Both the position numbers and the translations under genes were made by a program. A stretch of DNA of 64,000 nt from Bradyrhizobium sp. ARR65 (GTDB lineage Bacteria; Pseudomonadota; Alphaproteobacteria; Rhizobiales; Xanthobacteraceae): the NCBI RefSeq assembly GCF_000472385.1, contig NZ_AWZU01000021.1:234-64233 (forward strand). Direction: 5' to 3'. The notes under the pieces were generated by a model. The model saw nothing but the letters and a program-made list of their open reading frames with translations, had not been told where the DNA came from and did not search any database. This document shows positions 1-9,501 of this stretch, in pieces. The number at the start of each line of letters is the position of its first letter. The first letter of the stretch is position 1.

Positions 1-141
1 CGGCGCATCGCTATCAAGCTCGCTCAACGGCGCATCTCGATCGACCGTGTTCTCTCATGGTCGCTCTGGCGGCGAGCTCACCAGGCCGACGCTCGCCGCG
101 CTCACCTCAGGCGAAAGCTAGTAGGGGCCCTCGCCGGATGA
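1..141 (+). pseudogene. C-terminal end of an IS transposase (IS701-like), cut by window edge
   Basis: Frame 1 is open from the first base to a TGA at 139-141. It encodes a basic tail rich in Arg, His and Ala with the pattern RRIAIKLAQRRI then SWSLWRRAHQ. This resembles, from memory, the C-terminus of IS701-type transposases common in Bradyrhizobium. Only about 46 residues are visible, so whether the gene is intact upstream cannot be told. The family call is a recollection of tail sequence, not a domain match. Confidence 0.4.
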
Positions 142-620
142 GTACGCACCTCGCCGCCCGAGCGCAGTAAACTCGCGAACATCGTCGTCAGGCGACGGAA
201 ATCCGCCAGCTTGCCCTGAAACTCGGTGAAATCCTGCAAACGCAGCAGCTAAACTACACTCGGCCAAACCACCGCTCTTGTGCGGACGAGCCGCGGAGAG
301 GAGGGCAGCTTTAGAATAGCGGCCAGCTATCCGAGGAACCAGGCTGAATGGCGTTAGCTCGCGAAGAAGGGGCGCCACTCGGTCGGACCCAAGCTCGCCG
401 TAGCACATCAAAAGAAGGGTAGTACGAAAAGAAGGGTAGTACGGGGAGGCTTCGGTATGGTCAAATGGAGTTAAAACTGCCACGACTATGTGTCCGACGT
501 GCCAGAACGGCGTGCGCTAGAGAGGCGCGTCAATCGGGGTTCTATCGCTCCGATCAGACGCACCAATAGCGATTTTCCGTACGCACTAAGTGGAGGCCTA
601 CGAACTGTGACAGGTCAATC
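142..620. other. Intergenic stretch with a 17-bp tandem duplication
   Basis: No convincing gene is seen. An open frame on the minus strand (118-483) has no recognisable motif. Positions 410-426 and 427-443 are two adjacent identical 17-bp units (AAAAGAAGGGTAGTACG). The region must hold the promoter of the ABC operon that starts at 621, but no clear -35/-10 was recognised. Confidence 0.5.
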
Positions 621-1502
621 GTGAAGCAGTCAGTGCTCAACCGCCGAAACGTAAGTGTAGCTGTCTTGTTGGCTCCAATGGTCTTGCTTCTAACTTGTTT
701 TCTGGTCGTTCCGGTGCTCGGCTTGCTGAGATCGAGTTTTCTTCCCGGTAGCGAGTTTCTCGCGGGTAATGGATTCAGCCTGACCCAATACGTGCGCTTT
801 TTTTCTGATTCGTATTACTCATCGGTCTTGATGGAAACTTTTGTAGATGGACTTATTGTTAGCGTTGTCTGTCTTGTAATCGGATTTCCAACTGGATATT
901 CGCTCGCCCGCCTCTCGCCTTCAGCGCGTCGGTGGCGAACGATGATTGTCATTTTGCCGCTGACGCTCAGCCTTGTCGTTGTGGTGTTTGGATGGCTGAT
1001 CATTCTTGGCCGCAATGGACTCATTAATTCGCTGTTCGTAAGAATCGGTGTTTTCTCCTCGCCGAAAACCCTGCTCTTTAACCGTGTCGCAGTAACAGTT
1101 GTCCTTGTTCAGCAGTTCCTTCCATTCATGATCCTGTCTGTCATGAGCGTCGTCACGCAGATCCACCCAGTGCTCGAGCAGGCGGCTGCAAACCTGCGAG
1201 CCAACCGCTTCGCTACATTTAGACGGGTTATCGTTCCGCTAGCAATGCCCGGTGTCCTGGTTGGCTTTAATCTTGTGTTCGTTCTGTCTATCTCTGCTTT
1301 CATCACGCCCCGTCTCATCGGGGGGGCTCGGGTCGCGATGCTCGGAAGCCTTATCTATGAGCGTATCATGTCAGAACTAAACTGGCCCTCCGGCGCCGCC
1401 ATGGCCTTTGTTCTATTCGTGAGCGGGCTTGGATTCACTGCTGCGCTCAACGCTTTGGCGGGGTCGCACTTGATCACGAAAGGACGAGGCAATGCGCTCT
1501 GA
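621..1502 (+). CDS. ABC transporter permease, spermidine/putrescine (PotB/PotH) type
   Basis: Inner-membrane permease subunit of a binding-protein-dependent importer. The 293-residue product starts at GTG 621. It has an N-terminal membrane segment (about residues 12-36), a periplasmic loop, then about five more hydrophobic segments. The cytoplasmic EAA loop is near residues 190-215 (EQAAANLRANRFATFRRVIV), with the conserved Glu, Ala and Pro-Gly spacing that docks on the ATPase. It overlaps the next permease by 11 bases, which implies translational coupling. No periplasmic binding protein is found upstream, so the substrate is unknown. Polyamine, iron(III) and phosphonate importers all use this permease class. 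Confidence 0.85.
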   Translation: MKQSVLNRRNVSVAVLLAPMVLLLTCFLVVPVLGLLRSSFLPGSEFLAGNGFSLTQYVRFFSDSYYSSVLMETFVDGLIVSVVCLVIGFPTGYSLARLSPSARRWRTMIVILPLTLSLVVVVFGWLIILGRNGLINSLFVRIGVFSSPKTLLFNRVAVTVVLVQQFLPFMILSVMSVVTQIHPVLEQAAANLRANRFATFRRVIVPLAMPGVLVGFNLVFVLSISAFITPRLIGGARVAMLGSLIYERIMSELNWPSGAAMAFVLFVSGLGFTAALNALAGSHLITKGRGNAL

Positions 1503-2292
1503 TCTCGTTGATCATGTAATGACCGTATTTGGCGCGGTCGTTCGCGGGCTAGTTTACTCGATGCTCGCGCTCCCGGCAATTCTCGTCGTTGCGTCTTCGT
1601 TCACCAGCAGCGACACCATGAGTTTTCCTCCGACTGGATTGTCGCTCCGCTGGTACAAAAAGGCATTTGACAGCGAAGTATTCATGAGCGCGCTTTGGAC
1701 CAGCACGTACGTCGCCGTACTGGTCTCCATTATCGCGCTCGCGATCGGCTTTGCGGCCGCATTCGCGATCAATCGATTTTCCTTCCGGGGAAAGATGTTT
1801 TTGCAGGGCCTTGCCTTTTCGCCGCTGATTGTCCCGGCTGTCGTACTCGGGATCGGACTGTTGCAGCTCTTCGCGTGGCTCGACCTGACACAGACGATTT
1901 ACCCCTTGCTCCTGGGGCATCTCGTTCTTGCGATTCCGTACGTTGTGCGCACGGTGCTGGCGAGCCTTAGCCTGCATGATCAGATGCTCGAGCAGGCGGC
2001 CATGAACTTGCGCGCGACCCCCGTGCAAGTCATCAGACGTATTACTCTGCCGCTCATTCTGCCAGGCTTGCTGTCCGCCGCAATCTTCGCTTTTGTGACT
2101 TCGTTCGGAAACGTGACCGTTTCCGCATTCCTGACTTACGGTGGGAACGTGACGCTGCCGGTTCAGATCTTCACGTATGTCAATACCAGCTATGATCCAG
2201 TTGCTGCCGCTGTATCGACTCTCATGATCATAGTGACATTGGCAGTCATCCTGACAGTTGAGCGGCTCATCGGCGCAGAAAGATTGGCGTAG
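1492..2292 (+). CDS. ABC transporter permease, spermidine/putrescine (PotC/PotI) type
   Basis: Second membrane subunit of the same importer, 266 residues, about six membrane helices. The EAA loop lies near residues 166-190 (EQAAMNLRATPVQVIRRITL), close to that of its partner as expected for a heterodimeric pore. The start overlaps the end of the first permease, and its own stop is 12 bases before the ATPase start, with AGGAG just upstream of that ATG. This is a tight three-gene operon. Codon use and length are normal for the family and no lesion is seen. Confidence 0.85.
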   Translation: MRSDLVDHVMTVFGAVVRGLVYSMLALPAILVVASSFTSSDTMSFPPTGLSLRWYKKAFDSEVFMSALWTSTYVAVLVSIIALAIGFAAAFAINRFSFRGKMFLQGLAFSPLIVPAVVLGIGLLQLFAWLDLTQTIYPLLLGHLVLAIPYVVRTVLASLSLHDQMLEQAAMNLRATPVQVIRRITLPLILPGLLSAAIFAFVTSFGNVTVSAFLTYGGNVTLPVQIFTYVNTSYDPVAAAVSTLMIIVTLAVILTVERLIGAERLA

Positions 2293-2304
2293 GAGAGGAG
2301 TGGG

Positions 2305-3399
2305 ATGTTGGCATTGTTGCCGGAGTGCGAAAACGTACGAGAAGCTGGCGATTTCGTCGTCGAATTGAAGTCGGTATCAAAACGCTACGGCGAGGTACTC
2401 GCAGTCGCAAAAGTGTCTCTCGGTGTGCGCCGCGGCGAATTGCTGTGCCTGCTCGGGCCGTCTGGCTGCGGCAAGACAACAACCCTTCGTATGGTTGCCG
2501 GATTTGTAGAGCCAACCTCAGGTACGGTAAGCATCAACGGCGCCGACATGACGCATCAACCGCCCTATCGCCGGGATACGGGCATGGTGTTTCAAAGCTA
2601 CGCTTTGTTTCCGCATATGACCGTCGCCGAAAACATTGCGTTTGGCCTGGAAAACCTGAAATGGCCACGTGATAAGCGCGAGGCGCGTGTTGAGGAAATG
2701 CTCAAGCTAGTCGAGTTGCCTCATTTGGCTCACCGTTTCCCAAGTCAATTATCTGGCGGACAACAACAGCGCATTGCGCTTGCTCGGGCGTTGGCAATGC
2801 GACCGGCGGTGCTCCTTCTCGATGAACCATTCTCAAATCTCGACGCGCTGTTACGAGTGCGCATGCGCGAGGAACTGAGAGAAGTCGTGCGTACCGTGAA
2901 CGTTACGACTCTGTTTGTCACTCATGACCAGGAGGAGGCGCTCACGATGTCGGATCGCATTGTCGTAATGAACGCTGGTCATGTCGAACAGGTCGGCACG
3001 CCGGGCGATATTTACGAAGCTCCGTCGACGCCCTTTGTCGCAAGGTTTATCGGCTGGTGTTCTCTGCTCAAAGGAATGGTAGGCCCTGACGGCGCATTTA
3101 CGTCATCTGCTGAGCTGCGACTCACAGGCAATTGGAGCGCCGGACCGAGCACCGCCGTGATCCGACCGGAGCACATCAAATTGTCTGCTGATAGCGCTGC
3201 TGGAAGCTCCCACCAAGCACGCGTTCTTCATGCCCACTACTACGGAGGGGCAACGCGGCTTTTGCTTGACCTCAATGGGGAACACCTGACGATGCAGGAG
3301 CGATTTTCGTTTGGCAGCCAGCCGAAGCCGGGCGACGTTGTTGACATTACGATCAATACGCACGAGATCCGGGTCATTCCGGCAGATGAACGCCCCTGA
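2305..3399 (+). CDS. ABC transporter ATP-binding protein, PotA-like
   Basis: ATPase that drives the importer encoded by the two permeases before it. The 364-residue protein has Walker A GPSGCGKTT (about residue 52), the signature LSGGQQQRIALARAL, Walker B LLLDEPFSNLD and the switch histidine in VTHDQEEAL. These are followed by a C-terminal TOBE-like domain of about 120 residues ending near ITINTHEIRVIP. That two-domain length is typical of PotA/FbpC/CysA subunits, which act as homodimers. It is intact. It is the last gene of the operon; the next DNA is a decayed minus-strand region. Confidence 0.9.
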   Translation: MLALLPECENVREAGDFVVELKSVSKRYGEVLAVAKVSLGVRRGELLCLLGPSGCGKTTTLRMVAGFVEPTSGTVSINGADMTHQPPYRRDTGMVFQSYALFPHMTVAENIAFGLENLKWPRDKREARVEEMLKLVELPHLAHRFPSQLSGGQQQRIALARALAMRPAVLLLDEPFSNLDALLRVRMREELREVVRTVNVTTLFVTHDQEEALTMSDRIVVMNAGHVEQVGTPGDIYEAPSTPFVARFIGWCSLLKGMVGPDGAFTSSAELRLTGNWSAGPSTAVIRPEHIKLSADSAAGSSHQARVLHAHYYGGATRLLLDLNGEHLTMQERFSFGSQPKPGDVVDITINTHEIRVIPADERP

Positions 3400-4602
3400 T
3401 GGTCCAAGCTTGCCTAGAAACTTACCGGTTTAACTTCTACAGCTTCCAATTTGCTAGCCACCGTAACGGAGCAAACACAAGTGCGCTCGCCAGAAGCAGG
3501 CGGAGCACCGTCGAGCTCCCCTGACGCGCAGGGCCGAACTGTTATCGCCGGATCCAGGCTCATCTTTTGGACCTCCAAGTGGTATGAGTACCCAGTGAAA
3601 TCCGCGAAGGGGTCAGTCTGAGTCTGATAGACGTTAAGCAGACGTCTCTTTACGGGTGCTCGCGTTTCCCATTCCAGAAGCGGGTCAATATGCTCAAGGG
3701 GCCGCTCCTGCAACCACTCGATGACGCTGGCAAACGCGTACTGAACGGGCTTTCGAATTATTGGTATATCGGAGCCGCGCAACAGCCGACCGCTTCGGAA
3801 CTCGTGAACGTTCTGTTGTAGCGACCCACGACGATCGAGCAGATCTGCTTTTGGACGCATTATTGGAAACGTGGAGACGCTTTTCGTCGAGGAAGCGCGT
3901 CGACGCTGCCACGGGTGGAAGACCTCGTTCGCTGCCCACCCCAAGGGGTTGGACGGCATAAGAACATTTCATCTCTCGTTCGAACGAGCAGCTCATCAAT
4001 AACATTTGACTGCCTGGATGGCGAGCAGGACCTTGGCGAGGGGCTCAAGACAAGAGTCGGGTTGCCACCAGGGCGCCCGGCTATCGTGGAGGCGATACGA
4101 GGTATCCCAAGCGGCCGAACGAAGCCATGCGCAGCCTCGGCAAGTTTATTCATGGACGCTAATGACTGCGCTCAAATTGCAAAACGTGAACTCGAGGTTG
4201 TGATCGCTCGTCATTCGTGGCTGACCCGAAGGAAAAGCCCTGCCGAACGGCCGCGCCTGAATCTCCGGGATGGCTTACCGGCTGCAGTATGAACATCGGC
4301 TGCCTATGCCCCAGTATCAAAGCGTCGGCGAGTAAAGATATCTTTCCATTGCGGAAGAGATCAACCGACTTCCGTACAGTGACCGCGGAAGTCCGCGCCA
4401 AGGTATCGGTGTGCTGCGCTCCGCCCCGAAATGCGACAGGGTCCTTCTGCAAAAGCGACGAGATGGGCTTGATTTCTGCAGGTTGAATACGGTTCAACGC
4501 GCCGCACGGAACTTCGCGGGAGCGTTCAACTTGATCAACGCCGCATCGACATACGTCTCAACCAGGTTCGCAGCGTCGCCGAGGTTGTACATTGATTGAT
4601 GA
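3400..4602. other. Degenerate stretch with no intact gene
   Basis: Several overlapping open frames of 60-180 codons occur on both strands, none with recognisable domains. The longest minus-strand frame (3414-3959) could be a 3' remnant of the broken gene upstream of it on that strand (4603-5235), since both run the same way. I could not trace a continuous protein across it. Confidence 0.35.
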
Positions 4603-5235
4603 CTAGGCTCGCGAAGGCAAGCGAAATTGCGACCCAAGCCGCAGCTTCCAGATCCGAAGAGGTCGCTTCACCGCAACTTTAGAATCAGGGTTGACAACGT
4701 GGCCACATGTCAGGGCAAACACATGTCCATGATTGGCGTAGAAAAACCCGCAGAGTGGTCCCTGCACGCTTGGCGTTCGTGTAGCCGCTTGAATTTTCGC
4801 GCCAGACTTGAGGGGCCCGGTTGCTGGTCCGGATTTCCGATAGAGAACGGGCGTATCATTATATAAGCTGCGGTTCAGGTACTTTTCCGACGAGTGGCGA
4901 GGATCAATATCAACAATAATTTCAAGGCGCTCGTAACTCGACATAAAGCCGCGTTGGAGGTCGTTCACACAATCGGAAATGGTCCCTTGTGAGCCCATCG
5001 GCGACGCTCACGACGCCTCCTTTCTTTTAATTCCTCGAACGGCGTGTGGATCCCAGTGTAGATCTCTAACGATAGTCTGACCGCGCCAACCTGGGCGCTC
5101 TTCGATGTACTCGGGGGCAAAGCGCAAATGTTGCTCGGTGGTCGCCTCTCGATCAATATGGTCGAAGAGAGTTCGATCCAAGAAGTCGCGAAACCGGCCA
5201 GAAAAAGCAACATATCTGAGGTAATCAACGGTCAT
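4603..5235 (-). pseudogene. Broken trypsin-like peptidase gene (N-terminal part)
   Basis: Two minus-strand frames abut. The first starts at ATG 5235 (MTVDYLRYVAFSGRF...) and stops near 5008. The second, offset frame covers 4998-4603 and carries FALTCGHVV, the usual context of the catalytic histidine in bacterial trypsin-like peptidases, preceded by a Gly-Phe strand. No Asp or Ser triad member can be followed downstream. The simplest reading is a frameshifted and truncated secreted or effector-linked serine protease gene. The family call rests on one motif. Confidence 0.4.
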
Positions 5236-5363
5236 GGTATATTGGCCGCTGACAATTCATAACGCGGGCTTGGGATCTTCCCGCACTTCACTTCGTCGCC
5301 AACGGGGCCTTGGGCTTTATGAAAAGAAGCCTGCATGACGTCGTTCGGCTGCACGGGATTCGC

Positions 5364-6446
5364 TTATCCAGCGAAGAACGTAGCTGGGCGAGTCCGATAG
5401 ATCTCTTCAAATACGTTTATGACCCGTTCGATCGAAGAGGCATCGACATGACGGTGTGTCACAAATCGCAATGCGTGTTTTGAGACGGGCGCCGTCAGCA
5501 CACCATGATCAGAGAGCACCCTGGTCCATTGCTGGGCGTCAGTGCCACTCGTCTCGACGTGGACCATGACAATGTTGGTCACAACGTCAGCGGGACTAAC
5601 CAGGTGCGGATCAATTCGGTGCAGGCCATCGGCCAATCTCCGAGCGTTAAGGTGATCGTCAGCCAGGCGGTCGATGGATTGCTCGAGCGCGACGAGACCG
5701 CAGGCTGCCAGCAAACCCGCTTGGCGCAAATTGCCGCCGAACATCTTGCGGAAGCCGCGAGCGCGTTCGATGAACGGGCGAGGTCCTGTCAATACCGCTC
5801 CAACGGGCGCGCTCAGCCCTTTGGACAGGCAGAACGTGACCGAATCCGCAAAGGCGGCAATGGCGGAAGCGGTGACGCCGAGTGCAATGGCGGCGTTGAA
5901 AATGCGCGCGCCGTCCAGGTGTACGGGAACGTCAAGCTGCAAGCTTTTTGAGGAGACAGCTCGCATATGATCGAGCGAAAGAACCGCTCCTCCCATACTG
6001 TGCGTCGTTTCCATGCATACGACCGTGGTCCCAAGCGCGTGCGTCGTCACACCTGGTGTCCGCAGGCAGCCGTCGAGCGCATCGAGATCCATTGCTCCCG
6101 CTTGTCCCGGCAGCGGCCTTGCGTAGAGCCCGGCGAGCAGCGACAGGCCGCCCATTTCCGAACGAAAGATGTGCGACGACGCTTCGCCGACCACCTCTCC
6201 CTTAAAAATGGCGTGCGACAGGATCGCTACGTGATTGCTCATCGTGCCGGATGGCAGAAACAAACCGGCTTCCTTGCCAAGCCGCGCCGCCGCGACTCGT
6301 TCGAGCTCCTCCACTGTGGGGTCGTCGCCACGACCATCGTCGCCAAGCTCGGCAGTAACCATGCGGTCAAGCATGGCCCGCGTCGGCTTAGTCACGGTGT
6401 CGCTGCGCAGGTCAATCGCCGACTGAGCGTTCGTCAGTGGTTGCAT
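5364..6446 (-). CDS. Threonine aldolase family PLP enzyme (low-specificity / GntG type)
   Basis: PLP-dependent fold-type I aldolase, expected to cleave beta-hydroxy amino acids such as L-threonine or allo-threonine to glycine and an aldehyde. From the chosen start the protein has about 360 residues, the usual length. It opens with IDLRSDTVTKPT and contains GDDGRGDDPTVEELE, the His-rich HLDGARIFNAAIALG strand, and FCLSKGLSAPVGAVLTG with the PLP lysine. Several in-frame ATGs lie upstream (to 6542). ATG 6446 is preferred because GGA sits six to nine bases upstream and the family begins just before the DLRSDT motif. It lies in a minus-strand group with a racemase-like gene and an aminotransferase. 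Confidence 0.85.
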   Translation of the reverse strand: MQPLTNAQSAIDLRSDTVTKPTRAMLDRMVTAELGDDGRGDDPTVEELERVAAARLGKEAGLFLPSGTMSNHVAILSHAIFKGEVVGEASSHIFRSEMGGLSLLAGLYARPLPGQAGAMDLDALDGCLRTPGVTTHALGTTVVCMETTHSMGGAVLSLDHMRAVSSKSLQLDVPVHLDGARIFNAAIALGVTASAIAAFADSVTFCLSKGLSAPVGAVLTGPRPFIERARGFRKMFGGNLRQAGLLAACGLVALEQSIDRLADDHLNARRLADGLHRIDPHLVSPADVVTNIVMVHVETSGTDAQQWTRVLSDHGVLTAPVSKHALRFVTHRHVDASSIERVINVFEEIYRTRPATFFAG

Positions 6447-6610
6447 TGGCATTCCAGCGGCCCAGGCATCTCTATCCATGGTTGCGCGCGACCAGTTGTC
6501 TCGCATTTGACGGCGGCGCGCCCCGCCTAGAGCGTTGGCCATCTCCGAGAATGACCACGACGCGTTTTTTTGCTTCGTCTCAGCGTACGTTTTGCGGTGC
6601 GCTCGGCCTC

Positions 6611-7306
6611 TCAGGCGGCGGACGTAAACGCCATCCGGCAGAGCGTGTTAACGTCGTAGATCGGCAGCCCCGTGAGACTGCGCATCTCCGCGGCAACCGC
6701 TGGAAATCCCGTGCATTCGAACAGGATGGCAGTGATGTCCGGATGTGCAGCGCGAAGTCGCAAGATGCACGCCCTGACATCTTCCTCGATTTCGGCGCTC
6801 GTGGTCGGGACCGGCGGACGGCGCATCTCGTTTCGCCATAGAGCGCCGCCTTCAATACCGCCGATCACAATTCTCGCTCGGTCGTCCGGCTTCTCGATCT
6901 CGAGCAGATCTTCGCCCAGGTTGGTCGAATCGGCAGTGAGGATCGCGAGTTTGGAAGACCTCGGAAACTGGCGAAGCAATGTCGGCAGGAGCAGCAGGCT
7001 CGAAAGCACCACGGGAACAGTTACTGCCGCAGCGACTGCCGCTTGATGCCGAATAAAGAAGCCGCAGTTAGCGCTTATTGCGACAGCGCCTCGTTCAACC
7101 AATCGCTTGGCGGCAGCGACACAGGCCGGCTCGAGGGCTGCATCGCCGCGAACGACAGCATCCGCCCAGCCCCCTTCGACTGTTTCCTCGATCACCGGAA
7201 AATCGAAGGTCGCCGGGTTCAGCATGTTGCCGAGCCGCGGTTTCGGAGGAGTGGGCCCTCGTTCGAGGTTCATGATTCCGAGTGAGCGCGGCAATTGTGC
7301 TTTCAT
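6611..7306 (-). CDS. Aspartate/glutamate racemase-like protein
   Basis: Member of the Asp/Glu/hydantoin racemase fold, 231 residues. Two cysteines sit in the expected catalytic contexts, SANCGFF near the middle and LFECTGFP near the C-terminus. Family members use paired cysteines for cofactor-free alpha-proton exchange. The start at ATG 7306 is chosen over 7321 because GGAG lies seven bases upstream of it. The gene follows a class-III aminotransferase on the same strand with an 86-base gap and precedes the aldolase. An arylmalonate decarboxylase-like or maleate isomerase-like role is possible, since these share the fold. Confidence 0.7.
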   Translation of the reverse strand: MKAQLPRSLGIMNLERGPTPPKPRLGNMLNPATFDFPVIEETVEGGWADAVVRGDAALEPACVAAAKRLVERGAVAISANCGFFIRHQAAVAAAVTVPVVLSSLLLLPTLLRQFPRSSKLAILTADSTNLGEDLLEIEKPDDRARIVIGGIEGGALWRNEMRRPPVPTTSAEIEEDVRACILRLRAAHPDITAILFECTGFPAVAAEMRSLTGLPIYDVNTLCRMAFTSAA

Positions 7307-7392
7307 TTGAGGCTCCGACAATCGGTGGAATGTGGTGCTGTGTGGAACGCCGCACGCCGCACCAGGATTATTGGCTCAGGGCTTGCGTTGCT

Positions 7393-8775
7393 TCAAGCGA
7401 TGCCCAGCGCCGGAATGCGTTCTATGGTCAGCGTCAAGATGCGCCGCATTCGTTCGATGATCTCGTGGACCTGATCTTCCGTCACGATCAAAGGCGGGCA
7501 GAGAGCGAGTGTATCGCCAATGGCGCGCAGTACGAGACCTTGATCATGGGCAATTTGCATCGCTAGAGCACCAACTCGTCCCGGTTCCGAGAACGGACGC
7601 TTCGACGACTTGTCAGCAACCAGCTCCAGCGCAGCAAGCAGACCCAACCCGCGCACGTCTCCCACGAACGGCAGTTCGAGGAGCTGCCTAAGTCCATTCT
7701 GAAATGGCGCTTCCAGTTTCGCAGCATTGCCGATCAGATCGCGCTCTTCGATAATCTTCAAATTCTCCAATGCAACGGCCGTAACGACAGGATGGGCCGA
7801 TGCAGTGTATCCATGGCCGAACGTGCCAATCTTGTGGCTATTGTCTGCGACCGCAGTGTAGATCGCTTCGCTGAACAAGACTGCGCCAAGAGGCATATAA
7901 CTCGACGTGATCTGCTTTGAGACAGTTACGATGTCCGGAGAGAAGCCGTATTTCTTAAACGCGAACGTCGTGCCGAGACGGCCGAAACCGGTGATTACTT
8001 CATCGGCGGCCAATAGGATATCGTACTTGCGACAAAGAGCTTCGATGCCGCGCCAATAGCCCTGCGGAGGCGGAAACACGCCGCCGCCACCCATCACAGG
8101 TTCGCCTATGAACGCCGCAATCGTTTCCGGCCCCTCCTGTAATATCGTATCTTCAGCTTCGACGAGCAGGCGATCAGTGAACTCGGATTCAGTTTCCCCG
8201 TCTTTTGCAAAGCGGTAGTAGTGCGGACAGGTCAGATGAATCACTGGGATGGCGGGCAGGTCGAAGTCCCTATGGTTGGCCGGCAGGCCGGTGAGGCTGC
8301 CGGCACCAATGGTTATGCCGTGATAAGCCTTCTGACGAGCCAAAAACTTCTTCTTTCGGGGGCGCCCCAAGGCATTGTTCATGTACCAGACGAGCTTGAT
8401 CACCGTGTCATTCGCTTCTGATCCGGAATTCGTGTAGAATACTCTTGAAAGGCGGGGGTCGGCCGCCATCTCAATCAGCTTGTCGGATAGGCGGATCGAC
8501 GGTTCGTGCGATTTGCTGAAGAAGATATGATAGAAAGGCAACTTCTCCATTTGTTTCATTGCCGCTTCAGCTAATCGCTTTTCGCTGAACCCGACTGCAA
8601 CCGACCACAGTCCGGCCAAGCCCTCAATGTACTGCTTGCCATTAGTGTCGTAGACATAGATTCCCTCGCCCCGCTCCATGATAAGTGGTCCCGTCTTTTC
8701 CAGTGCACGAGCGTCCGTAGATGGGTGAAGCGAAGTTGCTAGATCGATTTCGACCAGCGAATTTGATTTCGTCAT
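7393..8775 (-). CDS. Class-III omega-aminotransferase
   Basis: PLP-dependent aminotransferase of the acetylornithine/omega-amino acid group, 460 residues. Landmarks in order: YIEGLAGLWSVAVGFS (N-terminal), VFYTNSGSEANDT (phosphate binding), KAYHGITIGAGSLTG, IGEPVMGGGGVFPPP, LLAADEVITGFGRLG (Asp that pairs with the pyridine nitrogen), and DIVTVSKQITSSY with the PLP lysine. ATG 8775 has AGAGG six bases upstream; the frame upstream of it is not conserved. The sequence looks like the pyruvate-dependent omega-transaminases, but the amino donor cannot be named. It probably forms a unit with the downstream racemase-like and aldolase genes. Confidence 0.85.
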   Translation of the reverse strand: MTKSNSLVEIDLATSLHPSTDARALEKTGPLIMERGEGIYVYDTNGKQYIEGLAGLWSVAVGFSEKRLAEAAMKQMEKLPFYHIFFSKSHEPSIRLSDKLIEMAADPRLSRVFYTNSGSEANDTVIKLVWYMNNALGRPRKKKFLARQKAYHGITIGAGSLTGLPANHRDFDLPAIPVIHLTCPHYYRFAKDGETESEFTDRLLVEAEDTILQEGPETIAAFIGEPVMGGGGVFPPPQGYWRGIEALCRKYDILLAADEVITGFGRLGTTFAFKKYGFSPDIVTVSKQITSSYMPLGAVLFSEAIYTAVADNSHKIGTFGHGYTASAHPVVTAVALENLKIIEERDLIGNAAKLEAPFQNGLRQLLELPFVGDVRGLGLLAALELVADKSSKRPFSEPGRVGALAMQIAHDQGLVLRAIGDTLALCPPLIVTEDQVHEIIERMRRILTLTIERIPALGIA

Positions 8776-9078
8776 CTCAAACCTCTGAGGGGTCAATTGA
8801 ACTGACGGGCGCGGCGATCTTTCGCATTGCAGCGGCTCATGTTGTCGGAACGGGAATCCGGCATGCATCGAAGCGCCCCGGTAGTCCTAGTGGTTAGCTG
8901 TTTTTCGAAGCCGGGATGTTAGACTGCGCGAGCGCTTTTATTGTGCTGTTTGAAGGTATTTCCCGCGGATTTCATGCATGATCTCGGGGAAGGGGGCGAA
9001 AAGCCCTGATGAGCTGCGGATTTATACAGTTTCTAGGACCCGCTTTCCTTAGAGCGTGAGTCGCAATTCAAGGTCGGG
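8776..9078. other. Intergenic region between aminotransferase and IS630 fragment
   Basis: About 300 bases with no gene recognised. It holds the 5' side of the minus-strand aminotransferase and the left side of a truncated IS630-like transposase. No promoter could be assigned with confidence. Confidence 0.4.
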
Positions 9079-9430
9079 ATGATATCCGACGCAAGAGAAG
9101 TCCACCTTTCGAGGAACGATCGCAAGGTACTTGAGGCGTGCTGTCGCTCGCCGGTGACGTTGCCGCGCGCTTTGAAGCGGGCGTGGATAGTTCTTTTGGC
9201 GGCGGCGGGGCGCCGCACGCGGTCGAAGGAAGTGGGGGTCCAGCCACGGATCGTGAGCCTTTGGCGGCATCGTTATGCCGACCATGGCCTCGAAGGTCTG
9301 AAGGACAAGTCGCGGCCTGGCAAGCAGCCGATCTATACGAAGGCGACCGACAAGCGAATTCTGAAGCTGCTGGACAAGCCGCCCCCGGAAGGGTTTGCGC
9401 GCTGGACCGGCCCTCTGCTGGCACCGCCGT
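9079..9430 (+). pseudogene. IS630-family transposase, N-terminal fragment
   Basis: The frame reads as the helix-turn-helix N-terminal half of an IS630 transposase: LSRNDRKVLEACCRSP, then EVGVQPRIVSLWRHRYADHG, GLKDKSRPGKQP and EGFARWTGPLLA. Homology stops abruptly after GPLLA (near 9426), and the remaining residues to the stop at 9483 look unrelated. The catalytic DDE domain is missing, so this is a truncated copy. Confidence 0.75.
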
Positions 9431-9501
9431 ATCACTCAGCTCTGATTCCGGGTACAAGATCAAAGCAGTGTGAGTCACCATAACCCTAGCCTATTCGGGC
9501 T

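Noticed and set aside
118..483. 121-codon minus-strand frame near the left end
   Set aside because: No recognisable motif, overlaps a better supported transposase tail on the plus strand, and has no clear ribosome site.
1760..1790. AATCGATTTTCC as part of a nod box
   Set aside because: It lies inside the second permease gene and lacks the spaced ATC-N9-GAT pattern.
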